Source: Dyella_D sp052115385
GTDB taxonomy: Bacteria; Pseudomonadota; Gammaproteobacteria; Xanthomonadales; Rhodanobacteraceae
Direction: 5' to 3'
Assembly (NCBI RefSeq): GCF_052115385.1
Contig: NZ_JBFRGP010000001.1
Location: 810,800-874,799, forward strand
Length of the DNA stretch: 64,000 bases
Positions within the stretch are counted from its first letter, which is position 1. Each line of letters starts with the position of its first letter. A program made the position numbers and the translations under genes. This document shows positions 19,559 through 29,235 of this stretch, piece by piece. The notes under the pieces are model-generated. The model was not told the origin of the DNA, ran no database searches, and saw nothing but the letters and a program-made list of their open reading frames with translations.

Positions 19559-20467
19559 GTGGAATTCAAAGATTATTACGACACTCTGGGCGTGAAAGCG
19601 GACGCCAGCGAGGCCGAGATCAAGGCGGCCTTTCGCAAGCTCGCCCGTAAATACCATCCGGACAAGAACAAGGACGCGGGCGCCGAAGAGAAGTTCAAGG
19701 CGATCAACGAAGCGAACGAAGTGCTGCGCGATCCGGAAAAGCGCCGCGCCTACGACAACGTGCGCGCCGGCGGCTACCGCGGCGGCGAGCAGTTCCGTCC
19801 ACCGCCGGGCTGGGGCCAGGGCCAGGGGCAGAACTTCGATTTCGGCGGTGCCGGCGGCGGCGACTTCAGCGATTTCTTCGAAAGCCTGTTCGGCCGCGCG
19901 GCCGGCGGCGGTGCCCACGGCCAGGCCCGTGCGGCGCGCGGCGGCGATATCCAGGCGCAGGTGCAGATCGAACTGCAGACCGCCTTCGACGGCGGCCGCA
20001 CGCGCGTGGCGCTGCATGACGGCAGCGGCAACGAGCGCGTGCTGGAAGTGAAGATCCCGGTCGGCATCCAGCCCGGCCAGGTGATCCGCCTGTCCGGCCA
20101 GGGCCACCCCGGCCGCGGCGGCGGCCCCAGCGGCGACCTGCTGCTGGAAGTGCAGTTGCGCGACGACCCGCGCTTCCGCCTGGAAGGCCGCAACGTGCTC
20201 CACGTGTTGCCGATCGCCCCCTGGGAAGCCGCCCTGGGCGCCACCGTGCCGGTGCCGACCCTGGCCGGCGCGGTGGACCTGCGCATTCCCGCCGGCTCGC
20301 AGTCCGGCCGCAAGCTGCGGCTGAAGGGCCGCGGGCTGCCGGGGGCGCATCCGGGCGACCAGCTGGTGGAACTGTCGATCCGCGTGCCGGCGGCGGAGTC
20401 GGAGGCGCAGAAGAACGCTTACGAGGCGCTGCGCGAGCAGTTCGAGGACTTCGATCCGCGGCGCTGA
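19559..20467 (+). CDS. cbpA: CbpA-like DnaJ-class co-chaperone
   Basis: A 302-residue J-domain protein. The J domain is at about 1-70 with the HPD motif in KYHPDKNKDAG. A glycine/phenylalanine-rich segment (about 75-115) follows. Two C-terminal beta-domains (about 125-295) are of the DnaJ C type, without the zinc-finger region, which makes it CbpA rather than DnaJ. It stimulates DnaK ATPase and may bind curved DNA. I place the start at GTG 19559 (MEFKDYYDTLGV by family alignment), with GGGAG upstream; an alternative GTG is at 19547. Lacks an adjacent cbpM. Follows Hsp20. Confidence 0.9.
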   Translation: MEFKDYYDTLGVKADASEAEIKAAFRKLARKYHPDKNKDAGAEEKFKAINEANEVLRDPEKRRAYDNVRAGGYRGGEQFRPPPGWGQGQGQNFDFGGAGGGDFSDFFESLFGRAAGGGAHGQARAARGGDIQAQVQIELQTAFDGGRTRVALHDGSGNERVLEVKIPVGIQPGQVIRLSGQGHPGRGGGPSGDLLLEVQLRDDPRFRLEGRNVLHVLPIAPWEAALGATVPVPTLAGAVDLRIPAGSQSGRKLRLKGRGLPGAHPGDQLVELSIRVPAAESEAQKNAYEALREQFEDFDPRR

Positions 20468-20477
20468 ATCGACCGAT

Positions 20478-20574
20478 GTAGGTTGGGGTGAGCGCAGCGA
20501 ACCCCAACGTGGCGGTCGTGGTGCGAGGTCTGTTGGGGTTCGCCTTTGGCTCACCCCAACCTACGCCTACGCTT
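20478..20574. repeat. GTAG-type REP pair, copy 2
   Basis: GTAGGTTGGGGTGAGC... and its inverted partner ...GCTCACCCCAACCTAC frame a 97-bp unit directly after cbpA. Same family as 18292-18378. Confidence 0.9.
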
Positions 20575-20590
20575 CACCTGTCGGCAAACA

Positions 20591-20618
20591 AAAAACGGCG
20601 CCCTCGGGCGCCGTTTTT
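20591..20618. terminator. Bidirectional terminator between cbpA and pilH-like gene
   Basis: AAAAACGGCGCCC/GGGCGCCGTTTTT with a TC loop. A-run and T-run on either side let it serve the convergent genes on both strands. Confidence 0.92.
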
Positions 20619-20641
20619 CTGTACTGCTTCGCCCTGCCAGT

Positions 20642-21007
20642 TCAGGCCGGCAGCAGCCCCTTCAGCGTCTCCACCAGCTCTTCTTCCTTGATCGGCTTGG
20701 TCACATAAGCCTTGGCGCCCTGGCGCAGGCCCCACACCTTGTCGGTTTCCTGGTCCTTGGTAGTCACCAGGATCACCGGGATGTGCTGCGTCTCCGGGTC
20801 CTTGCTGATGGTGCGGGTGGCCTGGAAGCCGTTGAGGTTGGGCATGACCACGTCCATCAGGATCAGGTCGGGCTTCTCGCGCTTGGCCACCTCAACGCCG
20901 GCGGCGCCGTCTTCCGCAGTCAGGGTCTCGTGCCCCAGCTTTTCGACGATGCGCTTGATGCCCAGCAACTGCGACGGCGAATCGTCGACGATCAGAATAC
21001 GTGCCAT
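20642..21007 (-). CDS. pilH: PilH-like single-domain response regulator
   Basis: A 121-residue CheY-fold receiver with no output domain. Acidic pocket DD in ILIVDDSPSQ (residues 8-9), phospho-acceptor aspartate in LILMDVVMPNLNGFQA (about residue 52), Thr/Lys switch residues in VTTKDQETDKVWGLRQGAKAYVTKP. The sequence around VMPNLNGFQATRTISKDPETQHIPVI...TTKDQETDKVWG closely resembles PilH of twitching-motility chemosensory systems. No pilG/pilI/pilJ or chpA neighbours are present, so assignment to that pathway is by similarity only. The start MARILIVDD at 21007 is preferred; 22 in-frame upstream residues are not conserved. Confidence 0.75.
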   Translation of the reverse strand: MARILIVDDSPSQLLGIKRIVEKLGHETLTAEDGAAGVEVAKREKPDLILMDVVMPNLNGFQATRTISKDPETQHIPVILVTTKDQETDKVWGLRQGAKAYVTKPIKEEELVETLKGLLPA

Positions 21008-21091
21008 AAGGTGGGAGTCCCCTAGTTGTTTCGTGTTTCGAAGGATTCTAAGCCGCGCCAGCGGCTCTTCCAAGTCGGTTCAGCCTGGGCT

Positions 21092-22090
21092 TTACACTTC
21101 GAGGCGCACAACCGTGCGGCCGAACGAATCTCCGGCCAGCATGCGCTCGAAAACGCCCGGGAGTTCATCCAGGCTGACCTCGCGGGTGGCGATGCGCTCC
21201 AGGTGCCGCGGCTTCCAGTCGCCGGCGAGCTTTTCCCAGACGCGTTCGCGCTGGTCCCGCGCGGTGCCGGCCGAGGCGACGCCCAGCAGGTTCACGCCGC
21301 GGATGATGAAGGGCAGCACCGTGCTGTCGAAGGCGACGCCGCCGGCATTGCCGCAGATCGCCACGTTGCCGTAGGGCGCGACCAGCGGCAGCAGGCCGGC
21401 GAGCATGGCGCCGCCGACATTGTCCAGGGCGCCGCCGAAACGCGCCGAATCCATCGGCTTGCCGCTGAAAACCAGCTCATGGCGGTCGATGCATTCGCTC
21501 GCGCCCAGGCTGCGCAGGAAATCGAAATGCGCGGCCTTGCCGCTGATCGCATGCACCGCGTAGCCGGCGCGGCTGAACATGTCGATCGCCAGCATGCCCA
21601 CGCCGCCGGAGGCGCCGGTCACGGCGATCGGGCCCAGCGCCGGTGTCTGGCGGTTGTCTTCCATCTGCAGCAGGGCCAGCGCGGCGGTGAAGCCGGCGGT
21701 GCCCAGCACCATGCTTTCGCGCAAGGAAAGGCCGGCCGGCAGGGGAATGGTCCATGCGGCGTCGAAGCGCGCGTATTCGCCGTAGCCGCCGTCGCGTATT
21801 TCGGAAAGGCCGCTGCCGGTGCACAGCACCGCATCGCCTTCCTTGAACTTCGCATCGGTGGAAGCCACCACGATGCCGGCCGCATCGATGCCGCCGTTGA
21901 GCGGGTACTGGCGAAGGATCTTGCCCCTGCCGGTGCCGGCCAGCGCATCTTTGTAGTTGACCGAGGAGTACGCCACTTTCACCAGCACCTGGCCTGCGCT
22001 CAGCGCGCCGGTGCCGATCTGTTCAATGCCGCCGCGATAGCCGGAACCATCGTTGTGGATGCGGAACGCGCGGAAGTCGATATCTCTCAT
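21092..22090 (-). CDS. acuI: AcuI/YhdH-type NADPH:acrylyl-CoA reductase
   Basis: A 332-residue zinc-independent medium-chain dehydrogenase/reductase. It has the quinone-oxidoreductase fold with Rossmann motif VTGASGGVGMLAIDM (about 155) and lacks the zinc-binding cysteine cluster. Family blocks YSSVNYKDALAGTGRGKI and YPLNGGIDAAG match YhdH/AcuI, which reduces acryloyl-CoA to propionyl-CoA. Start at ATG 22090 (MRDIDFRAFRIHND). It is followed on the same strand, upstream in transcription, by the LOG-family gene with a 25-bp gap, so they may be one unit. Exact substrate not provable from sequence. Confidence 0.88.
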   Translation of the reverse strand: MRDIDFRAFRIHNDGSGYRGGIEQIGTGALSAGQVLVKVAYSSVNYKDALAGTGRGKILRQYPLNGGIDAAGIVVASTDAKFKEGDAVLCTGSGLSEIRDGGYGEYARFDAAWTIPLPAGLSLRESMVLGTAGFTAALALLQMEDNRQTPALGPIAVTGASGGVGMLAIDMFSRAGYAVHAISGKAAHFDFLRSLGASECIDRHELVFSGKPMDSARFGGALDNVGGAMLAGLLPLVAPYGNVAICGNAGGVAFDSTVLPFIIRGVNLLGVASAGTARDQRERVWEKLAGDWKPRHLERIATREVSLDELPGVFERMLAGDSFGRTVVRLEV

Positions 22091-22115
22091 GGCGTGAGGT
22101 CCGGAGGGATGGCGG

Positions 22116-22712
22116 TCAGGCTTCGACGCTGCTGCGGTCGATCCACTTGGGCAGGTGCTGGCCCTGGTAGTGCTCCATCCAGTGGAACAGCTTGTCCATG
22201 CTGTCGCCGAACCACACACTGTCGCGCTGTTCGGTGCGCACGAAACGCTCGTCCACCATGTGGTCGAGCATGCCGCGCAGCTGACGATAGTAGCCGCGCA
22301 CGTCGAGGAAGGCGCAGGGAAAGCTGTGCAGGCCCAGCTGCGCCCAGGTCAGCATCTCGAACATCTCGTCCATGGTGCCGAAGCCGCCGGGCAGGGCGAC
22401 GAAGGCATCGGAGCGTTCGAACATGCGGGTCTTGCGCTGGTGCATGGTCTCGACCACTTCCAGCTCAGTCAGGCCGGCGTGCGCCACTTCGCGCTCCACC
22501 AGCTGGCGCGGAATGATGCCGATCACCTTGCCGTCGCCGGCCAGCACCGCATCGGCCACCGTGCCCATCAACCCGACCTTGCCGCCGCCGTAGACCAGCG
22601 CGATGCCGCGCCGCGCCATTTCGGCGCCGAACGCGCGCGCCTGTTCGGTGTATTCCGGCGAGCCGCCCGGGCTCGAGCCGCAATAGACGCAGATGGCGGT
22701 GGGCTGGGGCAT
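22116..22712 (-). CDS. LOG-family nucleoside 5'-monophosphate phosphoribohydrolase (TIGR00730)
   Basis: A 198-residue Rossmann-fold protein. Hallmarks are CVYCGSSPGGSPEY (residues 8-20), the MHQRKTRMFERSDAFVALPGG block and PGGFGTMDEMFE (the PGGxGTxxE catalytic motif). Proteins of this type cleave nucleoside 5'-monophosphates to base and ribose-5-phosphate, releasing cytokinins in some bacteria and acting as housekeeping nucleotide hydrolases in others. The start MPQPTAICVYCG at 22712 is supported by family alignment and an upstream GGAGACACCC. No cytokinin biosynthesis gene is nearby. Confidence 0.88.
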   Translation of the reverse strand: MPQPTAICVYCGSSPGGSPEYTEQARAFGAEMARRGIALVYGGGKVGLMGTVADAVLAGDGKVIGIIPRQLVEREVAHAGLTELEVVETMHQRKTRMFERSDAFVALPGGFGTMDEMFEMLTWAQLGLHSFPCAFLDVRGYYRQLRGMLDHMVDERFVRTEQRDSVWFGDSMDKLFHWMEHYQGQHLPKWIDRSSVEA

Positions 22713-22899
22713 GGGTGTCTCCGGGGAAAAGGAATTAGGAAACGACGGCCGGTCGCGAGGATGTGAAGGCCGCCGCGATTCGGAGCAAGGCCCGAAAACG
22801 GACGGGCCCGCCCATGTCGCCATGGACGGGCCGGTCGGTAGTGCCTGGATCCCGGATCGACGCGCACCCTGCGCTGTCCGGGATGAGGTCGTCCTGACC

Positions 22900-24324
22900 T
22901 CAATTGCCCTTGTGGATCGCGCGCTTGTCCACCGACAGCGCGGCCTCGTGCACGGCTTCCGACAGGGTTGGATGGGCGTGGACGATGCGGGCCAGGTCTT
23001 CGGCGGAGCCCTTGAACTCCATCGTCACCACGGCTTCGGCGATCAGCTCGGACACGCCCGGGCCGACCATGTGCACGCCGAGCAGGCGGTCGGTTTCGGC
23101 ATGGGCCAGCATCTTCACCTGGCCGACGGCCTCGTTCATGGCCACGGCACGGCCGATGGCGGCGAACGGGAAGGTGCCGACCTTGTACGGGATGCCCGCG
23201 TCCTTCAGTTCCTTCTCGGTCTTGCCGGCCCAGGCGATTTCCGGCTCGGTGTAGATCACCCACGGAATGGTGTCGTAATTGATGTGGCCAGCCTTGCCGG
23301 CGATCCACTCGGCCACCGCCACGCCTTCCTCGGAGCCCTTGTGCGCCAGCATCGGGCCGCGCACGGCGTCGCCGATGGCCCACACGCCGTCCACGCCGGT
23401 GTGGTTGTGCGCGTCGACCACGATGCGGCCACGCTCGTCCAGCTTCACGCCGGTGTCGTCGGCCAGCAGGCCGGTGGTGTAGGCGCGGCGGCCCACGGCC
23501 ACCAGCAGCTTGTCCACCACCAGCTCGTGCGCGCCGTCCTTGTCTTCATAGGTGAGCGCAACCTCGTTGCCCTTCACCTCGGCCTTGGTCAGCTTGGCGC
23601 CCAGCTTGATCTTCAGGCCCTGCTTGGCGAATTCCTTGGCGGCGATCTTGGCCACGTCGGTGTCGGCCACCGAGAGGAAGTCCGGCAGCGCTTCCAGGAT
23701 CGTCACGTCGGCGCCCAGGCGGCCCCACACGCTGCCCAGTTCCAGGCCGATCACGCCGGCGCCGATCACGCCCAGGCGCTTCGGAACTTCCGGAAAATCC
23801 AGCGCGCCGGCGTTGTCGACGATGAACTTGTTGTCGAACTTCGCGAACGGCAGCTCGATCGGCACCGAGCCGGAGGCCAGGATCACGTTGGTGGCGCTGA
23901 TGGTCTGCTTGCTGCCGTCGGCGGCGGTGATCTCGACGTCGTTACCTTTGAGCAGCTTGCCGGTGCCGTAGAACGCGGTGACCTTGTTCGCCTTGAACAG
24001 CTGGCCGATGCCGCCGGTGAACTGCTTGACGATCTTGTCCTTGCGGCCGACGAAGGTGGCCACGTCGATCTTCGCGTTGTCGGCGGTGATGCCGTGCACC
24101 GCGAAGTTGTGCGTCAGGTTGTGGAACTGCCTGGACGAATCCAACAGCGCCTTGGAAGGGATGCAGCCCACGTTGAGGCAGGTGCCGCCGAGCGCCTGCT
24201 TGCCGTCCTTGCCGGTGAAGGCGTCGATGCAGGCGGTCTTCAGGCCCAGCTGCGCGGCGCGGATCGCGGCCACGTAGCCGGCCGGGCCGGCGCCGATGAC
24301 GATGACGTCGAATTTGTCGCTCAT
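22900..24324 (-). CDS. lpd: Dihydrolipoyl dehydrogenase (E3)
   Basis: A 474-residue FAD flavoprotein that reoxidises dihydrolipoamide on E2 and passes electrons to NAD. FAD motif VIVIGAGPAGYVAAIRA (8-24), redox-active disulfide C49/C54 in GGTCLNVGCIPSK, NAD-binding GAGVIGLELGSVWGRLG, and the C-terminal interface HIS-Glu dyad in HAHPTLSE. It is last of the sucA-sucB-lpd operon, 131 bp after sucB, with two hairpins in that gap. This dedicated E3 serves 2-oxoglutarate dehydrogenase and perhaps other complexes. Standard length. Confidence 0.96.
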   Translation of the reverse strand: MSDKFDVIVIGAGPAGYVAAIRAAQLGLKTACIDAFTGKDGKQALGGTCLNVGCIPSKALLDSSRQFHNLTHNFAVHGITADNAKIDVATFVGRKDKIVKQFTGGIGQLFKANKVTAFYGTGKLLKGNDVEITAADGSKQTISATNVILASGSVPIELPFAKFDNKFIVDNAGALDFPEVPKRLGVIGAGVIGLELGSVWGRLGADVTILEALPDFLSVADTDVAKIAAKEFAKQGLKIKLGAKLTKAEVKGNEVALTYEDKDGAHELVVDKLLVAVGRRAYTTGLLADDTGVKLDERGRIVVDAHNHTGVDGVWAIGDAVRGPMLAHKGSEEGVAVAEWIAGKAGHINYDTIPWVIYTEPEIAWAGKTEKELKDAGIPYKVGTFPFAAIGRAVAMNEAVGQVKMLAHAETDRLLGVHMVGPGVSELIAEAVVTMEFKGSAEDLARIVHAHPTLSEAVHEAALSVDKRAIHKGN

Positions 24325-24378
24325 GGTTGTTCCTTGCTGCGTGGCGCCTTAAGCAGGCGCCAGAGTGAAGCGGGGGAG

Positions 24379-24419
24379 GTTGGCGGCGAGCGTGGATGTT
24401 GTGCCACGGCTCGCCGCCA
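24379..24419 (-). promoter_or_regulatory. Hairpin in the sucB-lpd gap
   Basis: TTGGCGGCGAGC is exactly mirrored by GCTCGCCGCCAA with a 17-nt spacer. A smaller GGCGCCT/AGGCGCC stem lies nearby at about 24344. No T-run. It may tune mRNA stability between sucB and lpd. Confidence 0.5.
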
Positions 24420-24455
24420 AAGCTTCGTTACCTATTCGGACTTTGAGCGGGACGC

Positions 24456-25652
<1,197 letters not shown>

Positions 25653-25658
25653 CGGGTC

Positions 25659-28496
25659 TTACTCCGCAGCGTGGTCGGTGCCGATCGGCGCGACCAGCGC
25701 CTGCTCGACGAGTGCCGCTTGTTCGGCGACGTGGGTATTGAGGTGTCCGGCGGCCGGTGCCGGCGAGCGAGCGCGTCCCGCGTACGAGAGGCTCTGCTTG
25801 CTGCTGACGCAGGCCTGCAGGTGATGACGGATCTGGAACCAGGCGCCCTGGTTCATCGGCTCTTCCTGGCACCAGATCACTTCCTTGGCGGAAGCATATT
25901 TGTCCAGCTCGGCGATGACTTCCGGGCGCGGGAACGGATACAGCTGCTCGACGCGCACCACCGCCACGTCGCTCAGCTCGCGCTTCTGGGCGTCTTCCAG
26001 CAGGTCGTAATAGACCTTGCCCGAGCACAGCACCACGCGCTTGACCTTCTTGGCCGGCAGCTCGCGGTGCTCGCCGATCACCAGCTGGAACTGGCCGCTG
26101 GCCAGCTCGTCCAGGCTGGAGATGGCCAGCTTGTGGCGCAGCAGCGACTTGGGCGTCATCACGATCAGCGGCTTGCGCGTCGGGCGCACCATCTGGCGGC
26201 GGATCATGTGGAACGCCTGGGCCGGCGTGGTCGGCACGCAGACCTGCATGTTTTCCAGCGCGCACATCTGCAGGAAGCGCTCCAGGCGCGCGGAGGAATG
26301 CTCCGGACCCTGGCCTTCGTAGCCGTGCGGCAGGAACAGCGCCAGGCCGCACAGGCGGTTCCACTTCGACTCGCCGGAGCTGATGAACTGGTCGATCACC
26401 ACCTGGGCGCCGTTGGCGAAGTCGCCGAACTGGCCTTCCCAGATGTGCAAGGTGTAGGGATCGGTGGTGGCGTGGCCGTACTCGAAGGCCATCACCGCTT
26501 CCTCGCTGAGCAGCGAGTCGATCACTTCGACGCTGGCGTTGTCGCGCAGCGTGGCCAGCGGCAGGTAGGTGTGGCCGTCCTTCTGGTCGTGCAGCACCGC
26601 GTGGCGGTGGAAGAAGGTGCCGCGGCCGACGTCCTGGCCGACCAGGCGCAGGTTGTAGCTCTGCTCGATCAAGGTGGCGTAGGCCAGATTCTCGGCGAAG
26701 CCCCAGTCGCCCGGCAGCTCGCCGGCGGCCATCTTGCGGCGGTCGTCGTAGATCTTGGCGACGCGCGCCTGCAGGGTGATGTCCTGCGGCATGTCCAGGA
26801 TCTTGTTGGCCAGCTCGACCAGCTTGGCCTTGGGCACGCCGGTGTCGGTCTGGGTGGACAGCTTGCCGCCGATGAACTGGTTCCAGTCCACCTCGATGTC
26901 CTTGACCAGGGCCTGGGTCAGCTCGGTCATCGGGTTGCCGGCTTCCAGCCGCGAGCGATATGCCTCGACCAGCTTCTGGGCGTCGCCGTCGGCGATCACG
27001 CCTTCCTTGACCAGGCTCTGCGCGTACAGGTCGCGGGTGGTCGGGCGGGCGCGGATGATCTGGTACATCACCGGCTGGGTCGCGGCCGGCTCGTCGGCTT
27101 CGTTATGGCCGTGGCGGCGGTAGCAGACCAGGTCGATCACCACGTCCTTGCGGAACTGCTTGCGGAAGTCGTAGACCAGGCGGGTGGCCTGGATCACCGC
27201 TTCCGGGTCGTCGCCGTTCACGTGCAGCACCGGCGCGTTGACCATCTTGGCCAGGTCGGTGCAGTACAGCGTGGAGCGCGCGTCCTGCGGGTTCGAGGTG
27301 GTGAAGCCGACCTGGTTGTTGACCACGATGTGCAGCGTGCCGCCGATGCGGAAGCCGCGCGCCTGCGACATGTTGAACAGCTCCATGTTCACGCCCTGGC
27401 CGGCCAGCGCGGCGTCGCCATGGATCAGCACGGCCATCGACTGCTGGCGCTCGCTGTCGCGGCGGCGCAGCTGGCGCGAATGCACCGAGCCGGCCACCAC
27501 CGGGTTGACGATCTCCAGGTGCGACGGGTTGAACGCCAGCGCCACGTGCACGCCGCCGTTCGGCGTCTTGACGTCGGCGGAGAAGCCCATGTGGTACTTC
27601 ACGTCGCCGGAGTGCGCCGGGTCGTCCGGGTGCTCGAACTTGCCTTCGAATTCGTTGAACAGGGTCTTCGGCGGCTTGCCCAGGATATTGACCAGCATGT
27701 TGAGGCGGCCGCGGTGGGCCATGCCGACCACGACTTCCTTGATGCCGTTGTCGCCGGCGGTGCGCACCATGTCGTCCACCATCGGGATCAGGCTGTCGCC
27801 GCCTTCCAGCGAGAAGCGCTTCTGGCCCACGTACTTGGTGTGCAGGTAGCGCTCCAGGCCCTCGGCGGCGGTGAGGCCCGCCAGCAGGCGCTGCTTGCCG
27901 GCCTGGTCCAGCCCGGCGTTGCCGCCGGCCTTCTCCAGGCGGGTGTAGATCCAGTTGCGCTGCTCATGGTTGCTGATGTGCATGAACTCGGCGCCGATGG
28001 TGCCGGCATACACCTTCTTCAGGCGCGCCAGCAGCTCGCGCAGCTTCATGCGCTGGCCGCCGCCGGCGAAGTTGCCGCAGTCGAATTCGGTGTCGAGGTC
28101 GGCGTCGCCCAGGCCGTGGAAGGCCAGGCCCAGATCCGGTGCCGGCAGCTTCTCGGCCAGGCCCAGCGGATCGAGGTCGGCGGCCAGGTGGCCGCGCGAA
28201 CGGTAGGCGGTCAGGATGCGCAGCACCGCGGCCTGCTTGCGTGCGTGCTGGTCGTCGACCGGGGCGGCCACGCCGGGGGCGCGCTGCTTCTGTGCGGCCT
28301 CGATCCGGGCGATCGCCGCGGAATGCGGAACATCGCCGGATTCGCGGCCTTTGAAGGTCCCGAAATACTGGTTCCATTCGGCGGGGACCGACGCGGGGTC
28401 GGCCAGCCAGGACTCATACAACTGCTCGACATAATCGGCGTTGCCGCCGGCGAGCTGGGACGAATCGAAGAACTCGCGAATCAGATTTGTACTCAC
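25659..28496 (-). CDS. sucA: 2-oxoglutarate dehydrogenase E1 component
   Basis: A 945-residue thiamine diphosphate-dependent decarboxylase that produces succinyl-dihydrolipoamide on SucB. The N-terminal E2-binding segment is STNLIREFFDSSQLAGGNADYVEQLYESWLADP. TPP-binding HGDAALAGQG (the GDG-like motif), and substrate-site blocks GMAHRGRLNMLVN and RRHGHNEADEP are intact. Start taken as GTG 28496 because family N-termini align with STNLIREFF; an ATG 12 codons upstream (28532) is possible. First gene of the operon; the 247 bp upstream holds its promoter region, but no specific site could be identified. Confidence 0.95.
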   Translation of the reverse strand: MSTNLIREFFDSSQLAGGNADYVEQLYESWLADPASVPAEWNQYFGTFKGRESGDVPHSAAIARIEAAQKQRAPGVAAPVDDQHARKQAAVLRILTAYRSRGHLAADLDPLGLAEKLPAPDLGLAFHGLGDADLDTEFDCGNFAGGGQRMKLRELLARLKKVYAGTIGAEFMHISNHEQRNWIYTRLEKAGGNAGLDQAGKQRLLAGLTAAEGLERYLHTKYVGQKRFSLEGGDSLIPMVDDMVRTAGDNGIKEVVVGMAHRGRLNMLVNILGKPPKTLFNEFEGKFEHPDDPAHSGDVKYHMGFSADVKTPNGGVHVALAFNPSHLEIVNPVVAGSVHSRQLRRRDSERQQSMAVLIHGDAALAGQGVNMELFNMSQARGFRIGGTLHIVVNNQVGFTTSNPQDARSTLYCTDLAKMVNAPVLHVNGDDPEAVIQATRLVYDFRKQFRKDVVIDLVCYRRHGHNEADEPAATQPVMYQIIRARPTTRDLYAQSLVKEGVIADGDAQKLVEAYRSRLEAGNPMTELTQALVKDIEVDWNQFIGGKLSTQTDTGVPKAKLVELANKILDMPQDITLQARVAKIYDDRRKMAAGELPGDWGFAENLAYATLIEQSYNLRLVGQDVGRGTFFHRHAVLHDQKDGHTYLPLATLRDNASVEVIDSLLSEEAVMAFEYGHATTDPYTLHIWEGQFGDFANGAQVVIDQFISSGESKWNRLCGLALFLPHGYEGQGPEHSSARLERFLQMCALENMQVCVPTTPAQAFHMIRRQMVRPTRKPLIVMTPKSLLRHKLAISSLDELASGQFQLVIGEHRELPAKKVKRVVLCSGKVYYDLLEDAQKRELSDVAVVRVEQLYPFPRPEVIAELDKYASAKEVIWCQEEPMNQGAWFQIRHHLQACVSSKQSLSYAGRARSPAPAAGHLNTHVAEQAALVEQALVAPIGTDHAAE

Positions 28497-28743
28497 GTCA
28501 CCACCGGTGAGGGAAGGGAGGCCTGCGGCCATCCGTCGACCTGGCGGATGGCGGGGGAAAAATCCTGTTAATTATGGCCCCGGCTGCTGCACAGCGGCAA
28601 CCCGGGAAACGGGTTTCAGGTGGGGTCGGAGGGTGTTATTTCGAGGGGAAGCGCTACCGACCATCGTCGTAGGCGCTGGTTTTCGCCGATTTCGCGCGCC
28701 ACCGGCGTCCGCGCGCACGAGCCGGTTGGCGTTCAGCCGCAGG

Positions 28744-29235
28744 CTACAGATCGAGCGGCTGCAGCACGCTGGCGCGGGCCGAACGCTCCCACACTTCCTG
28801 GAAGTACTGCTGCAGCGGCGCCTGGCTGGCGCGGTCTTCCAGCGCGCCGCGCCCGCGCGGACGCGCCGCTTCCGGCAAAAACAGATAGCCGCCGCTGTCG
28901 GTCAGCAGATAGGCCGAGGCATAAGAGAGGTCCGACTCCTCGATCGGCTCGCGCACCAGCACCAGGCTGGGCAACCGCTGCGCCAGGGCGACCAGGCGGT
29001 GGCTGTCGCGCAGCGCCGCGGCGGCGTCGTGCAGCAGCAGGCGGATCTCGGCGCCGCGGCCGGAGGTGGCGATCCGGCGCAGCTCGTCCAGCTCGGCGGC
29101 ATGGTTATAAGCGTCGGTCGGCAAGGCCGGCTGGTAGATCGCCACGCGGCGGCGCGCGCCGCGCAGCAAGGCCAGGCGCAGCTCGGCCAGCGCCTCGCCG
29201 TTGTCGATCGCCAGCGTGGCCGGCGCCGGGTTCAC
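28744..29235 (-). CDS. Unrecognised 163-residue protein coupled to roxA
   Basis: This gene starts at GTG 29235 inside the roxA stop codon (GTGA overlap), so it is translationally coupled to it. It has no signal peptide or membrane segment. Alternating hydrophobic segments (LRLALLRGARRRVAIYQPAL, RGAEIRLLLHDAAAALRDS, PSLVLVREPIEESD, AYLLTDSGGYLFLPE) suggest an alpha/beta fold like one half of a phospholipase D-type domain, without a complete HKD motif. Similar domains occur beside acetyltransferases in related bacteria, from memory. The C-terminus PLQQYFQEVWERSARAS looks like a conserved DNA- or phosphate-fold tail helix. Function unknown; the coupling suggests a role tied to the ribosomal oxygenase. 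Confidence 0.72.
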   Translation of the reverse strand: MNPAPATLAIDNGEALAELRLALLRGARRRVAIYQPALPTDAYNHAAELDELRRIATSGRGAEIRLLLHDAAAALRDSHRLVALAQRLPSLVLVREPIEESDLSYASAYLLTDSGGYLFLPEAARPRGRGALEDRASQAPLQQYFQEVWERSARASVLQPLDL

